The notes under the pieces were generated by a model. That model saw only the letters and a program-made list of their open reading frames with translations. It did no database searches and was not told the origin of the DNA. 64,000 bases of DNA from Myxococcaceae bacterium (GTDB taxonomy: Bacteria; Myxococcota; Myxococcia; Myxococcales; Myxococcaceae): NCBI GenBank assembly GCA_004173515.1, contig SECN01000063.1:1-64000 (forward strand). The letters run 5' to 3'. Both the position numbers and the translations under genes were made by a program. This document shows, piece after piece, positions 54,193-63,513 of this stretch; the first letter of the stretch is position 1, and each line of letters begins with the position of its first letter.

Positions 54193-54224
54193 CGTTCAGT
54201 CCTTGGGCTGTCAGGTGCCATGAC

Positions 54225-55082
54225 TCAGGGCGGAGAGCCGCTCATCGAATCCTGGGGCCGCCCCTGGCGGAGGAAGTCGTGAGGGATGTCCTCCAGCGCG
54301 TCGCCATCCATGTTGCCGGCCTTCATCGCCTCGCCAGCAGCGACGATCTGCGGACGGACATTTTTGGAGAGCTGCTCCACTGCTTCCCGGGTGTTCTCAT
54401 AGTCCGGAACCTTGTGGGCGTCTGCGGCCTTCTTGATCCAACTGAAGAGTGATAGCAATTCCTGCTTGATGTACGTGCTGTAGGTCGCATGGTGGAAATG
54501 GCTGAACGTCCTGCGGTGTAGCGGCAATCCAAGCGCCAGTGCGGCGTACCTCACCATCGGGAGGATGATCATGTTGGTCTGATTGTTGATGTTATATCCC
54601 TCCCGCATCAGGCCCGAGCGGACAATCAGCGGTATCCGGTCCTTGGGTTCTATACCCTCACCCGTGTCGATCACCGCGGCCATGAGTTCCGCATTGGCCA
54701 CGATGTGGTGCGCCTCATGGGCGAAGGGCGTGCTCGCGTTGGTCTGGAAGTTGCCGTCGCCTTCGAGATCCCATTCCCCGGGCGAGTCGGGTTGCCTGGG
54801 GGCATCCTCCGGCCACGTATATTTCTCTGGAGTCTGCTGGGCCTTCAGCCGCGCCTGGTGACGGTGGCTGCAGCGGTTGCTTGGGGTGTAGGCGCTGATG
54901 TGGCGGTTGACGCAGCCATGCTCGTGGTCTTCGGCGAGGTAGGAGCCCTCCCAGGAGTGGGGGGATGGCGGCTTCGGCTTCGGCTGGGGTGTCGTCTTGG
55001 CCTTGCTCGCCGCATCAGTCGTCTGCTTGGCAATCTTTTTCTTCGCCACATACGTGGCCGCAGCCTTGTTGCTGCTCGCCAT
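54225..55082 (-). CDS. AHH-domain nuclease toxin
   Basis: A 285-residue protein. The N-terminal 110 residues are Lys/Pro-rich and low-complexity. The nuclease core starts with HEAHHIVANAEL near residue 123 (the AHH motif of HNH/endonuclease VII-type toxins), continues with NINNQTNMIILP and LPLHRRTFSHFHHATYSTYI, which carries further His residues. No signal peptide is present, so delivery by type VI secretion is likely, given the PAAR-like and DUF6484 genes just upstream. Expected action is DNA or RNA cleavage in a rival cell. Immunity is probably given by the Imm11-like gene 32 bases downstream. Composition is less GC-rich than neighbours. Confidence 0.8.
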   Translation of the reverse strand: MASSNKAAATYVAKKKIAKQTTDAASKAKTTPQPKPKPPSPHSWEGSYLAEDHEHGCVNRHISAYTPSNRCSHRHQARLKAQQTPEKYTWPEDAPRQPDSPGEWDLEGDGNFQTNASTPFAHEAHHIVANAELMAAVIDTGEGIEPKDRIPLIVRSGLMREGYNINNQTNMIILPMVRYAALALGLPLHRRTFSHFHHATYSTYIKQELLSLFSWIKKAADAHKVPDYENTREAVEQLSKNVRPQIVAAGEAMKAGNMDGDALEDIPHDFLRQGRPQDSMSGSPP

Positions 55083-55103
55083 GACTGCCTCCAGGGGAGC
55101 TGC

Positions 55104-55619
55104 TCAGTTGATCTGGACCTTCCCGCCCTTGATGCGCTGCACCTGCTCGGCTTCGGTCCGGATGTTGACGCCGCGCAGGACGACGTCTCCGTTGCGACGC
55201 AAGGTGAGGCTCGCCTTGCCACAGCGCAGGGTGACTTCTTCCCGCGCCTCGATGTTCACCTGTTTGCCATCCACGCGGGCTTCCCGAGGAACGGCGTCCA
55301 GCGATTGGAGGATGGCGTCGGTGAGCGGCGCGGGGCTCGCGCTCTTGAGGAGCCCCACGAGGATGGGCAGGGCGGGGTCCCCATTCTCGAAGAGGAGGAG
55401 CGCCCCCTGCCGCTCCATCGAGGCCCTCCGGATGTCCTCTGGCGCTAACTCCAGCGTTGTGCGCACGGAGAGAGGTCCGCGACGGTTGCCCTCGAAGTCC
55501 ACCAGCAATGCACCCTTCGCATCCTCACCGGCCGCCCACCCGACTCGTGGCGTGAGGATGGGCTCCTCGGAATGGGCCTGCCCGGCTCCGGGCCTGCCGC
55601 TGCGATTGGAGGCGTCCAT
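55104..55619 (-). CDS. DUF6484 protein, type VI secretion spike-associated
   Basis: A 171-residue protein with an N-terminal globular part (GWAAGEDAKGALLVDFEGN, about residues 27-95) and a C-terminal beta-strand repeat similar to the end of VgrG needles (REEVTLRCGKASLTLRRNG, then VNIRTEAE). This matches DUF6484 proteins of type VI secretion cargo operons. It starts 3 bases after the PAAR-like stop and ends 21 bases before the toxin, consistent with a tip-adaptor-toxin order. It may connect the spike with the AHH effector; inferred from context. Confidence 0.65.
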   Translation of the reverse strand: MDASNRSGRPGAGQAHSEEPILTPRVGWAAGEDAKGALLVDFEGNRRGPLSVRTTLELAPEDIRRASMERQGALLLFENGDPALPILVGLLKSASPAPLTDAILQSLDAVPREARVDGKQVNIEAREEVTLRCGKASLTLRRNGDVVLRGVNIRTEAEQVQRIKGGKVQIN

Positions 55620-55622
55620 GGC

Positions 55623-56090
55623 CTAGAGTTCATCCCCGCAGGTATCGCAAGGGAGCTTCCCGGCCGGTTTGCCGAGCCCGATGACCGGTGGCTGCATCAG
55701 CGGCGCGGGAGGCGTGTTCTTGTTGTTGTGCAGCATGAGATCAAAGGCACGCGCCACGTTCTTGCCTTCGAACTGCACGTCGAAGGAGTAGTTGACGAAC
55801 TCGGCCTTGCCCTTGGTCTTTCCAGAGGCCACTCCCCCCAGCGATCCCGCCTCGTCACCGGTGCTCGTGCTGAAGTTCGAGTCCTTCAGGCACACCGGAT
55901 TGCCCTCCACGGAGACCTTCTTGCTGCCCTGAGCCGTGTCCGAGGATCTGGCGATGTTCGGGTAGGGAATCGGGGCCTGGGTCACCGGAGGGGGGACCGG
56001 CGTCTTGCAGACATCCGGGAAGGCCACGGTGACCCCATTGGAGTCCTTGGTGACGACGGACATCTTGTTCACGCCCACGGTATTGGCCAT
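55623..56090 (-). CDS. PAAR-like DUF4150 protein
   Basis: A 155-residue protein (ATG 56090; an in-frame ATG 4 codons upstream is possible). The DUF4150 PAAR-like fold is visible from VGVNKMSVVTKDSNGVTVAFPDVCKTP through APIPYPNIARSS and NPVCLKDSNFSTSTGDEAG, with repeated short beta strands and Cys residues. The C-terminus holds CDTCGDEL. PAAR proteins cap the VgrG spike and carry effectors. It is the first gene of the minus-strand island, 104 bases from the MauG-like gene stop, and it defines the island as type VI secretion cargo. No structural secretion genes are in the window. Confidence 0.8.
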   Translation of the reverse strand: MANTVGVNKMSVVTKDSNGVTVAFPDVCKTPVPPPVTQAPIPYPNIARSSDTAQGSKKVSVEGNPVCLKDSNFSTSTGDEAGSLGGVASGKTKGKAEFVNYSFDVQFEGKNVARAFDLMLHNNKNTPPAPLMQPPVIGLGKPAGKLPCDTCGDEL

Positions 56091-56194
56091 GGGTGCAAGC
56101 ATATCTTCTGGAGTCCTGTTTGCGATAGGCCATGGGGAACGCAAGCTCACGGTGCGCAACATCAGGTTCCCGCGAGTGTTTCCATCGCCTGGGA

Positions 56195-57343
56195 TTACGG
56201 CACGAGCGTCGGATCCGCGAAGCGCGGGTCGTGCAGGAACTCCGTGTCCGTGAGCGTCTCCAGGAACGCGATGACGTCCGCCTTCTCCTCGGGCGTCAGC
56301 GTGAAACCTCTCACGAAGGGACTCTGGAGCGGGCTCGCCGCGCCCCCGTTCATCGTCCGTGCTCGGCCGCCCGCCGCGTAGTGGTCCAGCACTTCGGAGA
56401 GCGTGGCGATGCTGCCGTCGTGCATGTACGGCGCGGTGATGGCCACGTTGCGCAGGGACGGGGCCTTGAAGCGCCCCATGTCCTCCGCCCGGCCTGTCAG
56501 TTCGATGAGGCCCGGATCCGTGGCCGGGTACGCGCCCCGGCCGTCCTCGTTGTAGAGGCCCGTGTTGTGGTACGGCAGGATGGGCTCCGGCGTGGCTTCG
56601 TGCGCGGTGGCGTCCTGGAAGTTGAAGCCGGAGTGGCAGTGGTCGCACTCCAGGCGCTCCGACAGGAACAACTCCAGCCCCCGCTTGGCCGCCGGACTCA
56701 GCGCCTGCACGTCCCCCCCGAAGAGGTAGCGGTCATACGGCGCCGTGCCGGAGATGAGGGAGCGCTCGAAGGAGGACAGCGCTCGCGTCAGCGTGGCCAG
56801 GGACACCGGCGTCGCTTCTCCAGGAAACGCCTCCGCGAAACGCGCCGACAGCGCCGCGTCCTCCCGCAGCCTTCCCAGCAGCGCCTCCTGCTGATCCGCG
56901 TTGCCCAGCTCCACCGGCTCCGTGCCGAACAGCGGCGTCAGCGCCTGCGACTCCAGCGTGGTGAGCGCCGGATTGGCCCAGGTGAGGCTCGTCGCATACG
57001 CCACGTTGGCCAGACCCTGCCCGTTGCGGCGGTGCGTCTGGCCGGTGCTGCCCACCGAATGCACGCGCCCGTCCGTGAAGGCTCGCGCCTGCTCATGACA
57101 CGAACCGCAGGACTGCATGCCATTGAGCGACAATCGCTTGTCATAGAAGAGGCCGCGGCCCAACTGGACCTTCGCCTCCGACATCGGGTTGTCCTCGGGC
57201 ACCCGCGGCGTGGGAAAGCCCGCGGGCAGCTTCCAGTCGTACGGCGCGGGCCCGTCCGGCGGAAGCTCCGGATCCGTGCAGCCGGCGGCCAGCAGCGCCA
57301 CCGTCGCCAGACACTTCCACGGCTGCCAGCGTCGTCGTGCCAC
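56195..57343 (-). CDS. MauG/MbnH-like di-heme peroxidase lipoprotein
   Basis: A 382-residue protein from GTG 57343, preceded by GGAGC 8 bases upstream. The N-terminus is a lipoprotein signal (VALLAAGC). Two CxxCH motifs mark the two heme-binding halves: CGSCHEQARAFTDG near residue 79 and CDHCHSGFNF near 232. Axial-ligand regions are typical of the bacterial di-heme cytochrome c peroxidase/MauG family (LFYDKRLS, PSLRNVAITAPYMHDG). The downstream partner in a metallo-mystery pair oxidises a Trp of an MbnP-type copper protein to kynurenine. The MbnP-like gene lies 11 bases upstream in the same operon, so this function is likely. Confidence 0.88.
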   Translation of the reverse strand: MARRRWQPWKCLATVALLAAGCTDPELPPDGPAPYDWKLPAGFPTPRVPEDNPMSEAKVQLGRGLFYDKRLSLNGMQSCGSCHEQARAFTDGRVHSVGSTGQTHRRNGQGLANVAYATSLTWANPALTTLESQALTPLFGTEPVELGNADQQEALLGRLREDAALSARFAEAFPGEATPVSLATLTRALSSFERSLISGTAPYDRYLFGGDVQALSPAAKRGLELFLSERLECDHCHSGFNFQDATAHEATPEPILPYHNTGLYNEDGRGAYPATDPGLIELTGRAEDMGRFKAPSLRNVAITAPYMHDGSIATLSEVLDHYAAGGRARTMNGGAASPLQSPFVRGFTLTPEEKADVIAFLETLTDTEFLHDPRFADPTLVP

Positions 57344-57354
57344 GGCGGGTGCTC

Positions 57355-58227
57355 CTATTCGGCCCGGATGAAGGACTGCGCGGAGGGATTCGCGGCCTGC
57401 GCTCCGAACCCGAGCCCCAGCCGCTGGAAGAGCGGCGCGCAGTCGCTGTCCGTCTGCGACGACATGCAGCCCTCGGCGGTGCCCGTCGCGTTCGTGTCCA
57501 GGTTGGAGCCCGCGAAGAACGCGCCCAGGTCCATCACCACCTTGCCCGTCTCCAGGTTGAAGGCCTCCAACCTCACCTCCGGACGGTTGTTGTTCGTGCA
57601 GCCCGCGGTGCCCGTCGTCTGGCCCTCCGGCGGGGGCGCGCAGTCGGTGCTGCCCAGGTGCATGGCGTGGCCCTGGGGCAGTCCCGCCGTGCGGCCCTCG
57701 ATGCGCGTGAACAGGTAGCCGAAACGCCAGCTCCAGAACAGGCCGATGTCATTCAGCGGCGCGGGCGCGGTGGACACATCCCCGTGGTTCAGCGTCTCCG
57801 GCACGCCCAGCGTGAAGCGCAGGCCCGTGTAGTCGCCCTCGGGCACCGTGCCCCGCAGGGACGTGTTCGTCCCCGCCGTGCCCTGGGTGCACAGCCCGTC
57901 CTTGTTGGCGAAGTCCAGCAGCGCCACGCCGTCGTGCTGCCAGGTGCCGTCGTCCTCCAGCGTGACGGGCACCTCCTGGCCGCCCGCCTTCACCAGCCGC
58001 ACGTCGTGCACATAGACGCGGAAGTCCATCGGCTCGTAGCTCGTCCCGGTCGCCCCGACGTTCGTGTAGACGCGGCCACAGGCGAAGGGTTCGGTGCCCA
58101 CCCGCGCGAGGACGGGGATGTTCACCGTCCGCGCTTCCGGCGGGGTCGGGTCGTCCTTGTTGTCACAGCCGACGACACCGAGGAGGGCCAGCGGGAGCAG
58201 GACGCGGGAGCGGAGCACGGAGGTCAT
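57355..58227 (-). CDS. MbnP-like copper-binding lipoprotein (metallo-mystery pair)
   Basis: A 290-residue protein from ATG 58227. Lipoprotein signal: LALLGVVGC. The MbnP domain shows the family pattern FACGRVYTNVG, FRVYVHDVRLV near residue 78, LLDFANKDGLC, YTGLRFTLGVPETLNH and the Trp-containing FWSWRFGYLF near residue 168, the likely site of Trp oxidation by the MauG-like partner. Paired Cys residues follow. Members bind copper, and the pair is induced by copper shortage in other bacteria. A 16-bp perfect palindrome lies 50-65 bases upstream of the start. Co-transcribed with the di-heme enzyme. Confidence 0.85.
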   Translation of the reverse strand: MTSVLRSRVLLPLALLGVVGCDNKDDPTPPEARTVNIPVLARVGTEPFACGRVYTNVGATGTSYEPMDFRVYVHDVRLVKAGGQEVPVTLEDDGTWQHDGVALLDFANKDGLCTQGTAGTNTSLRGTVPEGDYTGLRFTLGVPETLNHGDVSTAPAPLNDIGLFWSWRFGYLFTRIEGRTAGLPQGHAMHLGSTDCAPPPEGQTTGTAGCTNNNRPEVRLEAFNLETGKVVMDLGAFFAGSNLDTNATGTAEGCMSSQTDSDCAPLFQRLGLGFGAQAANPSAQSFIRAE

Positions 58228-58276
58228 GGGAGGCTTCCTTGAAAGGTGCCTCCCCTCTAACGCACCGGCCGTCCGG

Positions 58277-58292
58277 ACATGCCGTGGCATGT
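58277..58292. promoter_or_regulatory. palindromic operator candidate upstream of the MbnP-like gene
   Basis: ACATGCC-GT-GGCATGT is a perfect 7-bp inverted repeat with a 2-base spacer, located 50-65 bases before the start codon of the MbnP-like gene and just after the xanthine dehydrogenase stop. Its layout fits a dimeric metalloregulator site. The regulator is unknown. Confidence 0.5.
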
Positions 58293-58311
58293 TGCCGCAC
58301 CCGCGCACCGC

Positions 58312-61300
58312 CTACGCCACCTCGCGCGCTTCGTCCGGAACCGGAATGTGGGCCGTCCGCGCGCACCGCTTCTGGATGGAGAGGAAGAGCGCCTCGTGCG
58401 TCGCGGGCGAAGGCAGGTCCACATCCCCGCCCGGCTGTCCGAACGCCGCCACCGCGTCGCGCAGCGCCTCGCGCACGGAGAGGGCCAGCATCAGCGGCGG
58501 CTCGCCCACGGCCTTGCTGCCGTGGATGACGCCCGGTTGCTCCGCCCGCTCCAGGAACCTCACGCGCAGGTCGATGGGCGCGTCGCTGAACGCCGGCACC
58601 GCGTACGTGCTGGCGGAATGCGTCAGCAGCCGCCCCTTGCCATCCCAGCGCAGCTCCTCGCCGGTGAGCCAGCCCACGCCCTGCACGAAGCCGCCCTCCA
58701 CCTGACCCCGGTCCACGCCGGGGTTGAGCGAATCGCCCACGTCCTCCAGCAGGTCGGAGCGCACCAGGCGCTTCATGCCCGTGTCGCCGTCCACCTCCAC
58801 CTCGCTCACCGCCGCGCCGTACGCGAAGTAGAGGAAGGGGCGGCCCCGGCCCTTCGCCCGGTCGTAGCCGATGCCCGGCGTGCGGTAGTAGCCCGTGACG
58901 GACATGCCCACGCGTTCGCGGTAGGCCTCCTCCACCACGTCCGCGAAGGGCAGGCCCTTCTCCGGCCGCGACGCCGCCGCGATGACGCCGTCGCGAAACA
59001 GCAGCGCGTCCGGGGACACCGCCTGCCCATGCAACTGCACGAGCATCCGCGCGGCCACCGGCGCCAGCCTTTCGCGCAGGGTGATGCACGCCTCGCGCAC
59101 CGCCGCGCCGTTGAGGTCCGAGCCGCTGGAGGCCGCCGTCGCGGACGTGTTGGGCACCTTGTCCGTCGCCGTCTGCGCCACGCGCACGCGGTCCGCGGAC
59201 AGGCCCAGCTCGCGCATGGCCACGCCTTGAATCTTGGTGTGCAGCCCCTGGCCCATCTCTGTGCCGCCGTGCGACAGCAGCACGGAGCCGTCGCGGTACA
59301 CGTGCACCAGCGCGCCCGCCTGGTTGAGGAACGTGGCGGTGAAGGAGATGCCGAACTTCATCGGGGTGATGGCAAGGCCGCGCTTGATGCGGGGGCTCTT
59401 CGCGTTGAAGGCGTCCACCTGCGCCCGGCGCTGCTCGAAGTCGGAGGACTCCAGCAGGTCGTTCCACAGCTTCGGCAGCCGGTTGTCGTCCAGCTCCTGG
59501 CCGTAGTGCGTGGTGTTGGTGTCGCCCACACCGTCATAGAGGTTGCGCTGGCGCACGGCCTCTGGCGCAAGGCCGAGCACGCGCGCGATGCGGCCCAGGA
59601 TGTCCTCCATCACCAGCATGCCCTGCGGCCCGCCGAAGCCCCGGAACGCCGTGTTGGACACCAGGTGCGTCTTCGCCACGCGGCCGGTGTAGCGCACCGA
59701 CGGGACGTAGTAGCCGTTGTCCAGGTGGAAGAGGGCGCGGTCGGTGATGGACTCGGACAGGTCCAGGGACCAGCCGCCGTTGGACACCAGGTCCGCCCTC
59801 AGCGCGAGCAGCCGGCCCGTGGCGTCGAAGCCCACCTCCCAGTCCGCGTGGAACGGGTGGCGCTTGCCGGTGACGGCCATGTCCACGTCCCGGTCCAGCA
59901 TCCACTTCACCGGCCGGCCGGTGAGCACCGCCGCCAGCGCCACCAGTGCGGCGGGCGCGTTGCCCTGCGTCTCCTTGCCACCGAAGCCGCCGCCCATGCG
60001 GGGCGCCTTCACCACGACGCGGCTTCTGGGAATGTGCAGCACGTGCGCGATGACGGCCTGCACCTCCGACGGGTGCTGGGTGGAGGACGTCACGGTGACG
60101 TCGCCGTCCTCGCCGGCCTCCGCGAAGGCGGCGTGCGTCTCCAGGTAGAAGTGCTCCTGGCCGCCCATCTCGAGTTCGCCGCCCAGCCGGTGCGGGCTGG
60201 ACGCGAGCGCGCTGTCCACGTCGCCCCGGCGGATGACGTGCGGGTCGGTGTGGTAGCTGCCCTGCGCGCGGGCTTCGGTCAGCGTGAGCACCGCGGGCAG
60301 GGGCTCGTAGTCCACCGCCACCTGACGGGCGCCCTCGCGGCAGGCCTCCGGGGTCTCTCCGATGACGAGCGCCACCACCTGCGCATGGAAGAGCACCTCG
60401 TCCTTCGCGAGCAGTGGCTCGTCGTGGCGGATGGGCCCGGTGTCGTTCATGCCCGGGATGTCCTCCGCGAGCAGCACCTTCACCACGCCGGGCACCTTCA
60501 GCGCGGCGCTGGCGTCGCGGCGGAGGATGCGCGCGTGCGCGTGCGGCGACAGCACCGGCCACACCGTCAACATGGGGCGGCGCTGCGCCAGGTCGTCCAC
60601 GTACTGCGCGCTGCCCGTCACGTGGCCCAGCGCGCTCTCGTGGCGCAGCTCCCGGCCTTCGTCCGCCGTGGAGGAGGGCTCGCCGGTGATGAAGCGGGGA
60701 CGCTCGTCCAGCACGGGGCTGCGCTCGCCGGAGACGAACTTCTCGAAGAGCGACACCACCAGCCCGCGCCGGTAGTCCGCGCTGCCGCGCAGGTCGCTGA
60801 TGGGCGTGAACTCCGCCGCGAGCGTCGCCCGGACGCGCGCCGCCGCGTCGGCGTTCCAGGGGTGGCCCACGAGCAGCGCTTCGGTCTGGAGCGCGCGCAC
60901 CGGGGTGGCCGCCACGCCGCCGTAGCCCAGCCTCGCGGTGCGCACGATGCCCAGCGAATCCGTTTCGATGCAGAAGCCCGCCGCGACGATGCTGATGTCC
61001 AGCTCGCGGCGCTTGGACACCTTGAAGCTGTCCGCGTGGCGCTTCAGGCCGCTGTCCTTCGCCGGCGCGTGGGGGATGACGATGACGCGGACGACCTCGT
61101 CGGGCTGGAGCGCCGTCTTGCGGTAGGCGAGGAAGAACTCCGACAACGCCAGGGTCCGCTCCCCGCGCACGGAGGCGAGCACCAGCTTCGCGTCCAGTGA
61201 GAGCAGCACCGGTGCCAGGTCGCCGATGGGCGAGGCCGTGACGAGGTTGCCCGACAGCGTGGCGCGGTGGCGGATCTGCCGCGAGGCGAAGACGTTGAGC

Positions 61301-62012
61301 ATCTTCGCCACCTCCGGCACCTCGGTGCCCAGCGCGTCCTCCACGTCCACCAGCGACGCGGCGCCGCCCACGTACCAGCCGTCCGCTTCCCGGCGGATGG
61401 CGCGCAGGGACTCCACGCCCTCGGTGGAGAGGAGGAAGGGGTAGCGGCGGGACTTCTTGGTGATGTCCACGCCCAGCTCCGTGGCGCCGGCCACGAGCAT
61501 CGCCTCCGGGTGCAGGGCCTTCAGCGCGAGCAGGTCCTCGAGCGTGCCGGGCCGCAGGAACAGGCCGTCCCGGGCCTCGTAGCGCAGGGGCGGGGTGGGG
61601 GAGGGCGGGCCTTCCAGCGATACGCCTGGGAGCGTGGGCGCGACGCCCTTCGCATCGCGGGTGGCGAGCGCGTCCATCATCGCGTCGCGGATGGGGCGGT
61701 AGCCCGTACAGCGGCAGATGTTGCCGCAGAGCTGATCCGCCACGGCCTCCGGCGTGCCCGCGTCCTTGCGACAGTAGGCCTCCACCATGGAGACGACGAA
61801 GCCCGGGGTGCAGAAGCCACACTGCGACCCGTAGTGCTTCACCATCGCCTGCTGCACGGGGTGGGGCGCGTCGCGCTGGCCCACGCCTTCCACGGTGACG
61901 AGCTCGCGGCCGGCCACCATGGGCAACAGCGCGATGCAGCTGTTGAAGGCGCGCAGGTTCTTCTGGCCCCGGGTGTCCTGGTCCACCATCGCCACGGTGC
62001 AGGCGCCGCAGT
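58312..62012 (-). pseudogene. fused xanthine dehydrogenase, N-terminus lost by deletion
   Basis: About 1230 residues of a single-chain xanthine dehydrogenase remain. The first [2Fe-2S] ligand loop is cut: homology begins at CDCGACTVAM without the upstream beta-grasp strands, while the second cluster is intact (CGFCTPGF, CRCTGYRP). A FAD-binding domain follows (LVAGATELGVDI, ATLSGNLVTASPIGD), then the molybdopterin domain (GGGFGGKE near 740, AFRGFGGPQ, GEPPLMLALS with the active-site Glu). The enzyme oxidises hypoxanthine and xanthine to urate. About 45 N-terminal residues and the start codon are missing at a joint with xdhC (62012/62013), and the two frames do not match. Either the gene is dead or the joint is an assembly error. 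Confidence 0.85.
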
Positions 62013-62755
62013 CGCAGCCCCGCAGCGATGCTGACCGCCACCTCCTGGGGCGATTTCCCCCCGATGGGCAGCCCCATGGGGCACTGGACACGGCCCACCT
62101 GCCGGGCGGGCAGGCCCTTCGCGTCCAGGCGCTGCCGGAAGCGGGCCCATTTGGTGTCGCTGCCGATGAGCCCGATGTAGCGCGCGGGCTTCTGGATGGC
62201 GAAGGCGATGATGTCCTGATCCACGTCGTGGCGGTGCGTCATCACCGCCACGTAGGTGCGCCGGTCATCCCAGGCGGCGCTCGCGGCGAACTCGTCCCAG
62301 GGCTCCTCGTGGCGGACCACGGAGGATGGCACCTGGGGGGACTGGACCCATTCGGCGCGCTCGTCCACCAGGTGGACGCGGAAGGGAGTGCCTTCGAGGA
62401 TGCGGCACAGGGCCTGGCCCACGTGGCCGGCGCCGAAGAGATAGAGCTGCGGCCCGTGGTTGACGGGCTCGACGAAGACGTCCACGACCCCTCCACAGCA
62501 CTGACCCAGCTTCGCACCCAGCGGATAGCGGAACGTGCGCGCCTCGCCCTTGTCCAGGCACGTGCGCGCATCCTGGAGGACCAACTGCTCCAGGTGGCCT
62601 CCTCCGATGGTGCCGTGGAAGGTGCCGTCCGCGCGCACCAGCAGCTTCGCGCCGGGGGCGGCGGGCGTGCTGCCCTTGCACTCCGTCACCGTGACGACGG
62701 CGAACGGGGTGTTGGTGCTTGCCCACTCCGTGAGCTGGTGAACCCAGTTCCACAT
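62013..62755 (-). pseudogene. xdhC: XdhC-family accessory protein, C-terminal end lost
   Basis: About 247 residues from ATG 62755 match XdhC, which helps insert the sulfurated molybdenum cofactor into xanthine dehydrogenase. Visible: the N-terminal FAVVTVTECKGSTP with GGGHLEQ, a Rossmann-type LYLFGAGHVGQALCRIL near residue 103, YVAVMTHRHDVD and QCPMGLPIGGKSPQEVAVSIAAG. After this point the frame runs on into the xanthine dehydrogenase gene out of frame; only the last few residues of XdhC are lost, so the protein could still fold. Its 3' end and the start of the next gene were removed in the same event. Confidence 0.8.
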
Positions 62756-62900
62756 GCAGGCGTGCAGCTTGCCATGGAGCCCCCTGGGACGTCTGGTTGT
62801 CTGCTGGGGAGAGGAGGAGGGAAGCCCTCGTTGCCGGATGGGGGAAGCTCACCACCTTTGCGCCAGACGATTTCACTCCACCGATTCCAAGGAGCACGTC

Positions 62901-63338
62901 ATGGCCAACACCGACATCGACACGCTGAACTCGTTCCTTCGCGGTGAGCTGTCCGCCGTGGAGACCTACCGGCAGGCGAGCAAGCACATCAAGAGCCCCG
63001 TGGCCCTCACGGAGGTGGAGGCCTGCCTGAAGGACCATGAGGCCCGGGTCGAAGCCATCAAGGAGCGCATCTCGAAGCTGGGCGGCCAGCCCGCCGAAAG
63101 TTCAGGGCTGTGGGGCACGTTCGCCAAGGCCGTCCAGGGCGGCGCGGACCTGCTGGGCGAGAAGATCGCCATCAACGCCCTGGAAGAGGGCGAGGACCAC
63201 GGCCTGGCGGACTACAACCGCGACATCGACAAGCTGCATGGCGCGGAGCGCACCTTCGCGCGCAGCACCCTGCTGCCGGCCCAGAAGCAGACGCATGGCA
63301 AGCTCAGCCATCTGAAGAAGAACCCGAACTTCCACTGA
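62901..63338 (+). CDS. DUF2383 ferritin-like four-helix protein
   Basis: A 145-residue all-helical protein from ATG 62901, preceded by AAGGAG. The N-terminal helix (TLNSFLRGELSAVETYRQA) and the following ones match DUF2383/PA2169-type ferritin-like bundles. Glu residues that could bind metal lie at ELSAVETY and DHEARVEAI. Such proteins are often stress-induced. It is divergent from xdhC, sharing a 145-base upstream region. Function not known in detail. Confidence 0.8.
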   Translation: MANTDIDTLNSFLRGELSAVETYRQASKHIKSPVALTEVEACLKDHEARVEAIKERISKLGGQPAESSGLWGTFAKAVQGGADLLGEKIAINALEEGEDHGLADYNRDIDKLHGAERTFARSTLLPAQKQTHGKLSHLKKNPNFH

Positions 63339-63513
63339 ACGTGGCGGTTGCGTGGTGCCGGACATCGCGAGGCGCCCATCCCTGCTTCGAGGGTGGGCGC
63401 CTTGTGGTGCACCACACGTCCCTCCATCCAGTCCTGGAGGCCGGGGGCGGCGTGCGATATTCGGAGACGCTCTTCCGCCGGCATCGAGAAGGCAGGGGTC
63501 TGGAGAAGCGCGC

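Noticed and set aside
58279-61200. 973-residue plus-strand open frame opposite xanthine dehydrogenase
   Set aside because: Shadow of the molybdopterin domain; no recognisable protein features.
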